A stretch of 13,334 bases of DNA from Actinomycetota bacterium (GTDB lineage: Bacteria > Actinomycetota > Thermoleophilia > Solirubrobacterales > Solirubrobacteraceae): the NCBI GenBank assembly GCA_903970315.1, contig CAJCIJ010000018.1:1-13334 (forward strand), in the 5' to 3' direction. The translations under genes and the position numbers were made by a program. Shown in pieces: positions 1-5,355 of this stretch (within the stretch, counting starts at the first letter, position 1; the number at the start of each line of letters is the position of its first letter). The notes beneath the pieces were generated by a model, which worked only from the letters and a program-made list of their open reading frames with translations, made no database searches and was not told the origin of the DNA.

Positions 1-1
1 C

Positions 2-52
2 TCCAGCCCCGCCGTTGACCTCCTCTACGCTCTGTACTTCTATTTGAGTTAG
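2..52 (+). CDS. possible C-terminal tail of an upstream gene (partial)
   Basis: From base 2 there is an open frame of 16 codons ending in TAG at 50-52. It reads SSPAVDLLYALYFYLS and has mostly G/C third positions. The hydrophobic, aromatic end would suit the C-terminus of a membrane protein. It is followed directly by a GC-rich hairpin, as expected after a gene end. I do not recognise the family. The piece is too short to exclude chance, and the other frames are closed or equally short. Confidence 0.25.
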   Translation, partial: SSPAVDLLYALYFYLS

Positions 53-59
53 GACAAAC

Positions 60-89
60 GTCCGGACGGCGCCATCAGGCGCCCGGGAC
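60..89 (+). terminator. GC-rich stem-loop, possible terminator of the upstream gene
   Basis: GGCGCC (68-73) pairs with GGCGCC (78-83) around the 4-nt loop ATCA. An outer GTCC (60-63) can pair with GGAC (86-89) across a small internal loop. No U-tract follows, so this would be a factor-assisted or U-less terminator. It could instead be a structured leader of the downstream ligase gene. Confidence 0.35.
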
Positions 90-131
90 GCCTCGGCCCG
101 TTGCCAGCGGTTGGCCGTCCGGGATTGCGCG

Positions 132-1283
132 ATGACAGGCATCGACTTCGAGAACGCCGCCGAGACCTTTCAGCGGGCCGTGGACTTCACGGTCGGCCTG
201 GAGGAGGAGTTCGCGATCCTCGATCCCTCCACGCTGGAAATGGCTCCGCGCTTTGAGGAGCTTCGCGATGCCGCTGCAGACTCAGACCCCGAGCTTGCCG
301 CGCACATCACCGGAGAGTTGATCCGCTCAGAGATCGAGATCGTGTCGGGGGCCGGCAGTGGCATCGGCGACGCCCTGGAGCGCCAGCAGCAGTGGCGCCG
401 ACGCCTCTTTGCCCTGTGCGAGTCCCACGGGGCCACCCTCGGGGCCACAGGTACCCATCCGTGGGCCGACTATCGGACACAGGCGATCATCGACACCGAG
501 CACTACCGCATGGTCGAGCAGGGGCTGCAGTACGTTGCCTGGCGCAACAACACCTTCAGCCTGCACGTACACGTCGGCATACACGACATCGACCGCGCCG
601 TGCGGGTGTGCGACCGCCTGCGCCCCGTGCTGCCACTGCTGCTGGCGGTCTCCGCCAACTCGCCCTACCTCGACGGCCGCGACTCCGGCCTGCACTCCGC
701 GCGTACACAGAGCTTCACGCGAAACTTCCCCCGCTGTGGCATCCCGGACGCTTTCGGGGGGTGGGACGCCTACCGCAGCTACCTGCAGTTCCTGCTGGAC
801 ACCAGATCGATCGTTGAGTTCCGCCAGGTCTGGTGGTCGGTGCGGCCACACCTGGAGTTCGGCACCGTGGAGATGCGGATCTGCGATGCGCAGTCAAACG
901 CGCAGGAGTCCGCAGCGCTCGCAGCGCTGGTCGTGGCGTGCGTGGCTCAGGCCGCCCGCGACACCGACGAAGGGGTGGCCTTCGCCGACCCCCCGCCGCG
1001 GCTTGTCGAGGAGAACATGTGGCGGGCGATCCGCTTTGGCCTGGACGGAAACATGATCGACCTGGAGCGTGGCGAGGAGTACCCTGCGCGCGCAGCCATC
1101 GAGCGACTCGCCGACTGGACTGCACCGATGCGGGCCGAGCTTGGCATCGAGCCCGCCTTCCCCGAGCAAAACGGCGCCCAGCGACAGCGCGCCATGATCC
1201 ACGCCGGCCTGCCGCCACAGGAGGTCTACGGTGCCGCAGTCCGGGAAACCCAGCAAACCTACGCACAGAGGGTGACAGTTTGA
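132..1283 (+). CDS. YbdK-type carboxylate-amine ligase (glutamate-cysteine ligase family 2, GCS2)
   Basis: This is a soluble ATP-dependent ligase of the GCS2/YbdK family, 383 aa and close to the usual length of about 370-400. Family members join a carboxylate, typically the gamma-carboxyl of glutamate, to an amine such as cysteine. The true substrate here is not known. Family motifs are GLEEEF at 22-27, which opens the catalytic fold, GTHPW at 107-111, HVHVG at 145-149 and TVEMRICD near 245-252, with the acidic and Arg residues (E247, R249, D252) expected in nucleotide/metal binding. An in-frame TTG at 111 would add seven residues. ATG 132 is preferred because homologues begin shortly before the FTVGLEEE strand, although neither start has a strong Shine-Dalgarno. 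The stop overlaps the start of the next gene, so the two are probably cotranslated. High-GC actinobacteria mostly use mycothiol, so classical glutathione synthesis should not be assumed. Confidence 0.9.
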   Translation: MTGIDFENAAETFQRAVDFTVGLEEEFAILDPSTLEMAPRFEELRDAAADSDPELAAHITGELIRSEIEIVSGAGSGIGDALERQQQWRRRLFALCESHGATLGATGTHPWADYRTQAIIDTEHYRMVEQGLQYVAWRNNTFSLHVHVGIHDIDRAVRVCDRLRPVLPLLLAVSANSPYLDGRDSGLHSARTQSFTRNFPRCGIPDAFGGWDAYRSYLQFLLDTRSIVEFRQVWWSVRPHLEFGTVEMRICDAQSNAQESAALAALVVACVAQAARDTDEGVAFADPPPRLVEENMWRAIRFGLDGNMIDLERGEEYPARAAIERLADWTAPMRAELGIEPAFPEQNGAQRQRAMIHAGLPPQEVYGAAVRETQQTYAQRVTV

Positions 1284-1789
1284 CCGCCGACGACGAGACC
1301 CCACAGCCGCAGCCCGGAGCCACCTCTGAGCCCCCTCCAGCGCCGGAGGACGCCGCCGAGGCGGAGCTGCGGGCTGCCTATGAGGCCGAGCTGGCCAGGA
1401 CCACCACCGGGGACCTGCTCGTGCAGGTATCCGCCTCGCTGATCAATCTGGGAGCCACGCGGCTGGGCTTGACGGGTGCGCCGGAGGCCCAGCGCGATCT
1501 GGCGCAGGTGCGCGACGCCATCGACGCCGTGCGGGCGATCCTGCCCGTGCTGGAGCGCACAGCGTCGGCCGAGCACCTGCGTCCGCTGCGCGACGCCCTG
1601 TCTCAGTTGCAGCTCGCGTTTGCCCGCGAGGTGCGTGCGGCTGCGCCTCCCGAAGGCGAACCGCCGGTCGCCCCAGGGCCCCCGCCCCCGCCACAGCCGG
1701 CCCCTGCGCCACAGTCCCAGCCGGCCGCTGACACCGGCAAGGGGCCCGCCGAGGCCAGCGGCCGGCTATGGGTTCCCGGCCGGGGCTGA
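1280..1789 (+). CDS. DUF1844 domain protein, proline-rich ends
   Basis: This 169-aa protein starts at TTG 1280, overlapping the ligase stop (TTGA). GAGGGTG at 1268-1274 lies 5 nt upstream as a good ribosome site, and no ATG or GTG in this frame fits better. The N-terminal 30 residues are rich in Pro, Gln, Glu and Ala. The core (about residues 42-115) is helical: an LLVQVSASLINLG segment, then DLAQVRDAIDAVRAILPVLE, then a last helix of the LRPLRDALSQLQLAF type. This order of small-residue helix, 'DLA..R.AID' helix and Leu-rich helix matches DUF1844, whose function is not established. The tail is a proline/alanine/glutamine stretch, likely disordered. No signal peptide or membrane segment is evident. 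Overlap with the ligase suggests a shared operon and perhaps a physical or regulatory partnership, but that is inference. Confidence 0.75.
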   Translation: MTADDETPQPQPGATSEPPPAPEDAAEAELRAAYEAELARTTTGDLLVQVSASLINLGATRLGLTGAPEAQRDLAQVRDAIDAVRAILPVLERTASAEHLRPLRDALSQLQLAFAREVRAAAPPEGEPPVAPGPPPPPQPAPAPQSQPAADTGKGPAEASGRLWVPGRG

Positions 1790-1797
1790 GGCCCGGC
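1779..1797 (+). terminator. weak GC stem-loop at the end of the DUF1844 gene
   Basis: GCCGGG (1779-1784) can pair with CCCGGC (1792-1797) around a 7-nt loop that contains the TGA stop codon. No U-tract follows. It is a weak candidate for the 3' end of the ligase-DUF1844 transcript. The GC richness makes a chance match quite possible. Confidence 0.25.
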
Positions 1798-1823
1798 TAA
1801 GGACTTTCCGCCCGCTCGCACGC

Positions 1824-1829
1824 TAAACT
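1824..1829 (+). promoter_or_regulatory. candidate -10 element for hppA
   Basis: TAAACT sits in the context CGCTAAACTGCC. The same CGCTAA(N)2T pattern recurs before the first RCK gene and before the tRNA gene, which supports it as the local form of a sigma-70 -10 box. No convincing -35 is seen about 17 bp upstream. Transcription would begin near 1836, giving hppA a leader of about 100 nt. Confidence 0.35.
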
Positions 1830-1836
1830 GCCCCGG

Positions 1837-1875
1837 CCTTGCCGCCGGATAGTCGTTTTGCGTCCAACGGCAAGG
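1837..1875 (+). promoter_or_regulatory. hppA leader stem-loop
   Basis: CCTTGCCG (1837-1844) and CGGCAAGG (1868-1875) form a perfect 8-bp stem with a 23-nt loop. It lies just downstream of the proposed transcription start and ends at the GGGG that would serve as ribosome site for the small upstream ORF at 1882. It matches no riboswitch class I can recognise. It could be a 5' stabiliser, a translational switch or, at the DNA level, an operator. Confidence 0.35.
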
Positions 1876-1881
1876 GGTTCC

Positions 1882-1947
1882 ATGTGCGTGCGCTGCTCTA
1901 CGCGCGCGCCCCTATCAAACGGCCTGCGGAGGATTTCAGTTGAGTAG
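1882..1947 (+). CDS. possible 21-codon upstream ORF in the hppA leader
   Basis: ATG 1882 opens a 21-codon frame ([21 protein letters not shown]) ending at TAG 1945-1947. It overlaps the hppA TTG start at 1940 by 8 nt, in another frame. AAGGGG at 1872-1877 lies 4 nt upstream and is partly buried in the leader stem. The peptide has two Cys at positions 2 and 5 and four Arg. Translation could couple to hppA by termination-reinitiation, or compete with it. A random ORF of this length is quite possible, so this is a weak call. Confidence 0.2.
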   Translation: MCVRCSTRAPLSNGLRRISVE

Positions 1948-4024
1948 CTTTCTGATTCATCATGGCGTGGTTGTGGCGCTCGTATGCGCCGGATGCTCGC
2001 TGATATACGGCATCGTCAGCACCCGCGCCCTGCTCGCACTGTCGCCGGGCAACGAGCGCATGCAGCAGATCTCCCTGGCGGTGCAGCAGGGCGCGCGCGC
2101 GTACCTCAACCGCCAGTACACCACGATCGCGGGCGTCGGCGTGGTGGTGTTCGTCGGGCTCATCTTCGTTCAGAACATCGCTGTCGCCGGTGGCTTCGGG
2201 CTGGGTGGCCTGCTGTCCGGCGCAGCCGGGTACATCGGCATGAACGTCTCCGTGCGCGCCAACGCCCGCGTCGCCGAGTCGGCACGCTCGGGCATCTCCA
2301 AGGCGCTCGGGGTGGCATTCCGTGGCGGCGCCATCACGGGGCTGCTCGTCGCCGGTCTGGCGCTGCTGGGCCTTTCGGGCTACTACGGCTTCCTCACCGC
2401 AATCTGCAGCGAAACCCCCAAGAGCGCCGTGGACGCGCTCGTGGGCCTGGGCTTCGGCGGTTCGCTGATCTCGGTCTTTGCAAGGCTCGGTGGCGGCATC
2501 TTCACCAAGGCCGCCGACGTCGGGGCCGATCTCGTGGGCAAGGTCGAGGCCGGGATCCCCGAGGACGACCCGCGTAATCCGGCCGTGATCGCCGACAACG
2601 TGGGGGACAACGTGGGCGACTGCGCCGGCATGGCCGCCGACCTGTTCGAGACCTACGTGGTCACGGCGGTGGCGACCATGCTCCTGGGCGTGCTCACTTT
2701 CCACCAGAGCACCCAGGTCGTGCTCTATCCGCTGATCCTCGGAGGCGTGGCGATCATCGCTTCGATCATCGGTACGTTCGCGGTGCGCACATCGGTGGGC
2801 AACGTCGAGCGCGCGCTATACCAGGGGCTTGCGGTCTCCGGCGTCCTCTCAGCCGCCGCCTTCTACCCGGTCACCCGCTGGCTGATGCACGGGCTCACCT
2901 ACTTGACCTCCGAAGCGACCAGCGCCGCGCCGAGCGTCTTCCATCTGTACCTCTGCTCGTTGATCGGCATCGCGGTCACCGCGGGCCTGTTCGTGCTCAC
3001 CGATTACTACACCTCCACGCGGTTCTCGCCCGTGCGCAAGACCGCGAGGGCGTCACAGACCGGTCACGCAACAAACATCATCCAGGGCTTTGCCTCCGGC
3101 CTGCAGGCCACGGCCCTGCCCGCGATCGTGATCGTGCTCGGCATCCTCGGCGCCTGGAAGCTAGCCGGCAGTGGCTCCCTCGGCATCTACGGCATCGTCG
3201 TGGCCGTGATGGGGATGCTCTCGATGGCCGGCCTGATCGTCGCCCTGGATGCGTTTGGCCCGATCACCGACAACGCCGGCGGTATCGCTGAGATGGCCGA
3301 TTTGCCCGAGGAGGTTCGGAACGTCACCGACCCGCTGGACGCCGTGGGCAACACGACCAAGGCAGTCACCAAGGGTTACGCGATTGGCTCGGCTGTGCTT
3401 GCCGCGCTCGCGCTGTTTGCGGCGTTCCGGCTGGAACTGCACGCTGCCCAGCCCGCTGGCCATGCCGAAACGTTGTACGGCATCAACGAACCACCTGTGC
3501 TGATCGGGCTGCTGCTGGGCGGATTGATGGTCTGTCTGTTCGCATCGCTGGCCATCGAGGCCGTCGGTCGCGCCGGTGGCGCCGTGGTCGAGGAGGTGCG
3601 TACGCAGTTCCGCGAGCACCCCGGGATCATGGAGGGCACCGAACAGCCCGACTACGCGCGCTCGGTTGACATCGTCACCAAGACAGCCCAGCGCGAAATG
3701 ATCCTGCCGTCGCTGCTGCCGATCGTGATGACCATCATCGTCGGCGTCATATCGGTGCAGGCACTCGGCGGGATGCTGATCGGCATCATCGTCGTGGGCT
3801 TCTTCATGGCCGTGATGATGACCGCGGGCGGCGGGGCGTGGGACAACGCGAAGAAGTTGATCGAGGACGGGGCATTTGGCGGCAAGGGATCTGAGGCCCA
3901 TGCCGCGGGAGTCACCGGCGATACGGTGGGCGATCCCTTCAAGGACACCGCCGGCCCAGCCATCAACCCGATGATCAAGGTCGCCAACATCGTGGCGATT
4001 CTGATCATCCCGTTGATCAAGTGA
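1940..4024 (+). CDS. hppA: membrane-bound H+-translocating pyrophosphatase, K+-independent type
   Basis: This integral membrane enzyme hydrolyses pyrophosphate and pumps H+ across the cytoplasmic membrane. At 694 aa it is typical of bacterial members, with about 16 membrane helices expected. The start is TTG 1940, with GGAGGA at 1928-1933 six nt upstream. The pyrophosphate/Mg-binding motif DVGADLVGK begins at D193 and runs into the canonical [20 protein letters not shown] segment. The second acidic motif [10 protein letters not shown] lies at 439-448. The third lies at D635 (DNAKK) and D661-D669 (DTVGDPFKD). The determinant segment [10 protein letters not shown] (470-479) has Lys at 474, where K+-dependent enzymes have Ala, so this is predicted to be a K+-independent proton pump. 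All catalytic acidic motifs are intact. It has its own leader and is probably monocistronic. The 46-bp gap to the RCK genes contains a separate promoter candidate. Confidence 0.97.
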   Translation: MSSFLIHHGVVVALVCAGCSLIYGIVSTRALLALSPGNERMQQISLAVQQGARAYLNRQYTTIAGVGVVVFVGLIFVQNIAVAGGFGLGGLLSGAAGYIGMNVSVRANARVAESARSGISKALGVAFRGGAITGLLVAGLALLGLSGYYGFLTAICSETPKSAVDALVGLGFGGSLISVFARLGGGIFTKAADVGADLVGKVEAGIPEDDPRNPAVIADNVGDNVGDCAGMAADLFETYVVTAVATMLLGVLTFHQSTQVVLYPLILGGVAIIASIIGTFAVRTSVGNVERALYQGLAVSGVLSAAAFYPVTRWLMHGLTYLTSEATSAAPSVFHLYLCSLIGIAVTAGLFVLTDYYTSTRFSPVRKTARASQTGHATNIIQGFASGLQATALPAIVIVLGILGAWKLAGSGSLGIYGIVVAVMGMLSMAGLIVALDAFGPITDNAGGIAEMADLPEEVRNVTDPLDAVGNTTKAVTKGYAIGSAVLAALALFAAFRLELHAAQPAGHAETLYGINEPPVLIGLLLGGLMVCLFASLAIEAVGRAGGAVVEEVRTQFREHPGIMEGTEQPDYARSVDIVTKTAQREMILPSLLPIVMTIIVGVISVQALGGMLIGIIVVGFFMAVMMTAGGGAWDNAKKLIEDGAFGGKGSEAHAAGVTGDTVGDPFKDTAGPAINPMIKVANIVAILIIPLIK

Positions 4025-4033
4025 CCATCCCCG

Positions 4034-4063
4034 TGGCTGCCTGATGGCGGCGTTCGCTAACGT
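4034..4063 (+). promoter_or_regulatory. candidate promoter giving a leaderless mRNA for the first RCK gene
   Basis: A -10 like TAACGT (4058-4063, in CGCTAACGT) is preceded at 18 bp by TGGCTG (4034-4039), a poor -35. The ATG at 4071 begins 7 nt after the -10, so transcription would start at or next to the start codon. No Shine-Dalgarno is present before this ATG, which agrees with a leaderless message. Confidence 0.4.
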
Positions 4064-4070
4064 CTGAACC

Positions 4071-4505
4071 ATGTTCGTCCTGATCGTTGGCGTTGGCCGC
4101 GTTGGGGCCGCTGTCGCCAAGTACGCGCTGTCATCCGGGCACGAAGTGTCCGTGATGGACGAGGACCCTCTGTCGCACGAGCGGCTTGATGCCGGCCAGG
4201 CGACGACCTGGGAGGACGCCGGTGGTCAGTTCACCGTGGGCACCGCCCTGGAGCTTGATGCGCTGCGCGAGGCCGGGATCGAGCGGGCCGACGTCTTCAT
4301 CGCCTCCACCGACGGCGACAACACGAATCTGATCATTGCCCAGATTGCCCAGCGGCAGTTTGGGGTCGAGAAGGTCATGGCGCGTGTCATGGACCCCGCG
4401 CGCGCAGCCTGGTACCGAGAGCAGGGGCTGCACACGATCTCGCCCGCGCAGGAGGCCATTGGCATGTTCGTCGGCGCCCTCCAGGTGCATGCGGGGGCAG
4501 CGTGA
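4071..4505 (+). CDS. TrkA-N (RCK_N) domain protein, NAD-binding domain only
   Basis: This 144-aa cytoplasmic protein consists of one Rossmann RCK_N domain. The nucleotide-binding loop is GVGRVG at 7-12, followed by a second strand ending in the acidic D30. The middle part (ALELDALREAGIERADVFIASTDGD) is the usual TrkA-N helix-strand pattern. RCK proteins bind NAD(H) or ATP and gate K+ transporters of the Trk/Ktr/Ceo type. Unlike the second protein, it lacks a TrkA_C domain, so it most likely forms a mixed ring with its neighbour. The ATG has no Shine-Dalgarno and a -10-like box 7 nt upstream, suggesting leaderless translation. The TGA overlaps an in-frame GTG of the next gene (GTGA at 4502). 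No Trk/Ktr membrane subunit is in the window. Mycobacteria have a comparable pair, CeoB/CeoC, in which I recall both proteins being about 220 aa. Confidence 0.88.
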   Translation: MFVLIVGVGRVGAAVAKYALSSGHEVSVMDEDPLSHERLDAGQATTWEDAGGQFTVGTALELDALREAGIERADVFIASTDGDNTNLIIAQIAQRQFGVEKVMARVMDPARAAWYREQGLHTISPAQEAIGMFVGALQVHAGAA

Positions 4506-4511
4506 GGGAGG
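4505..4511 (+). promoter_or_regulatory. Shine-Dalgarno deciding the second RCK start
   Basis: AGGGAGG ends 5 nt before ATG 4517. It favours that codon over the in-frame GTG at 4502, which overlaps the preceding stop and would place this site inside the coding sequence. Confidence 0.65.
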
Positions 4512-4516
4512 CCGGC

Positions 4517-5194
4517 ATGTACGCGGTTGTCATCGGCGGCGGCAAGGTCGGGCTGAGCCTCACGCGCGAACTCACCTCCAAGGGGCATGAGGTGACCCTG
4601 GTGGAGTCGCGCCGCTCGCGCTATCTGAGCATCGAGGGCGAGCTCCAGCACTCCGTGCAGTACGGCGACGGCACCGAGCTGTGGGTACTCGAGCGCGCCG
4701 GTATCCAGCGCGCCGACCTCGTGATCGCGGTCACCGGCGACGACGAGGACAACATGCTCGTCTGCCAGGTGGCGCGCGACAAGTACCGCTGCGACCACAT
4801 CATCGCCCGTGTGAACAACCCGCGCAACTACAGCCACTTCAAGCTGCTGGGCATCCAGCCTGTCGTCTCGGCCACCGATCTGATCCTGCGCCTGATCGAG
4901 CACGAGGTGCCGCGCTACGGCCTGGTGCACCTACTCGCGCTCGAGGAGGAGGGCCTGGAGATCATCGAGCTCGAGGTCTCCGCCGAGTCGCCCGCGGCCG
5001 GGCGCTCGCTGTCTGAGATCACCATGCCCGACGGCAGTCTGTTCATCTCGGTGCTGCGGCACGGATCGGGCTTCGTGCCCAAGGCCGACAGTGTCATCCA
5101 AGCCGGCGATCGCGTGTTGCTGGTGCTTGAGCCGGGCCTGGAGGAGACGATCATCGCCTACCTCGCGCCCGAGAACACGCACGCGCCCGCCTAG
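4517..5194 (+). CDS. TrkA family K+ uptake regulator, RCK_N + RCK_C
   Basis: This 225-aa protein, as called from ATG 4517, has the complete regulatory-subunit layout. An N-terminal Rossmann domain carries GGGKVG at 7-12 and the acidic end of strand 2 at VES. A linker helix follows (about 115-135). The C-terminal TrkA_C domain (about 140-220) includes the SGFVPKADSVIQAGDRVLLVLE segment typical of RCK_C ligand-binding folds. Such proteins sit on the cytoplasmic face of Trk/Ktr K+ transporters and sense NAD(H), ATP/ADP or cyclic-di-AMP. Which ligand is used cannot be read here. A GTG at 4502 would add five residues, but the ribosome site at 4505-4511 favours ATG. It is cotranscribed with the RCK_N-only gene 11 bp upstream and is followed by an intergenic stretch leading to the tRNA. 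Confidence 0.92.
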   Translation: MYAVVIGGGKVGLSLTRELTSKGHEVTLVESRRSRYLSIEGELQHSVQYGDGTELWVLERAGIQRADLVIAVTGDDEDNMLVCQVARDKYRCDHIIARVNNPRNYSHFKLLGIQPVVSATDLILRLIEHEVPRYGLVHLLALEEEGLEIIELEVSAESPAAGRSLSEITMPDGSLFISVLRHGSGFVPKADSVIQAGDRVLLVLEPGLEETIIAYLAPENTHAPA

Positions 5195-5224
5195 GCGGCG
5201 CCTTCGTCCGAACGCGGGCGCGCC

Positions 5225-5255
5225 TTGGCGGCGGCCGGCGGCCACTCGCTAAGCT
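5225..5255 (+). promoter_or_regulatory. candidate promoter for tRNA-Gln
   Basis: The -10 like TAAGCT (5250-5255, in CGCTAAGCT) lies 12 nt before the mature tRNA 5' end, and TTGGCG (5225-5230) is a fair -35 at a long 19-bp spacing. The -10 shares the CGCTAA(N)2T form found before hppA and the first RCK gene. Confidence 0.45.
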
Positions 5256-5267
5256 GCCCGGAGCAAA

Positions 5268-5339
5268 TGCCGGGTGGAGTAATTGGCAACTCGCCAGGTT
5301 CTGGCCCTGGAATTCAAGGTTCGAGTCCTTGCCCGGCAG
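5268..5339 (+). tRNA. tRNA-Gln, anticodon CUG
   Basis: A complete 72-nt cloverleaf can be folded. The acceptor TGCCGGG (5268-5274) pairs with CCCGGCA (5332-5338), with discriminator G5339. The D stem is GAGT/ACTC with an 8-nt loop. The anticodon stem CCAGG/CCTGG holds the loop TTCTGGC, giving anticodon CTG, which reads CAG. The T stem CAAGG/CCTTG has loop TTCGAGT, and the variable loop has 4 nt. All stems are perfectly paired. CCA is not encoded, so it must be added after transcription. The gene faces the end of the ABC exporter gene at a distance of only 16 bp. Confidence 0.96.
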
Positions 5340-5355
5340 TAGACGAGGCGTGCGG

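Noticed and set aside
1..131. A TTGACC at 15-20 as -35 of a promoter for the ligase
   Set aside because: No -10-like sequence lies at 16-18 bp; the nearest, TATTTG, is 20 bp away. The stretch may also be coding for the end of the preceding gene.
358..1056. A 232-codon plus-strand frame inside the ligase gene
   Set aside because: It is Ser/Thr/Pro/Arg-rich, the usual +1 shadow of a GC-rich gene, with no supporting start or motif.
4025..4047. CCATC/GATGG inverted repeat after hppA as terminator
   Set aside because: It has only 5 bp with a 13-nt loop and no U-tract, and it overlaps the proposed promoter of the next gene.
3161..4120. A 319-codon minus-strand frame opposite hppA and the first RCK gene
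   Set aside because: It runs across two well-supported genes and is Asp/His/Gln-rich with no family features.
5195..5224. GGCGC/GCGCC stem after the second RCK gene as terminator
   Set aside because: A 5-bp match of G and C in this composition is expected by chance, and no U-tract follows.
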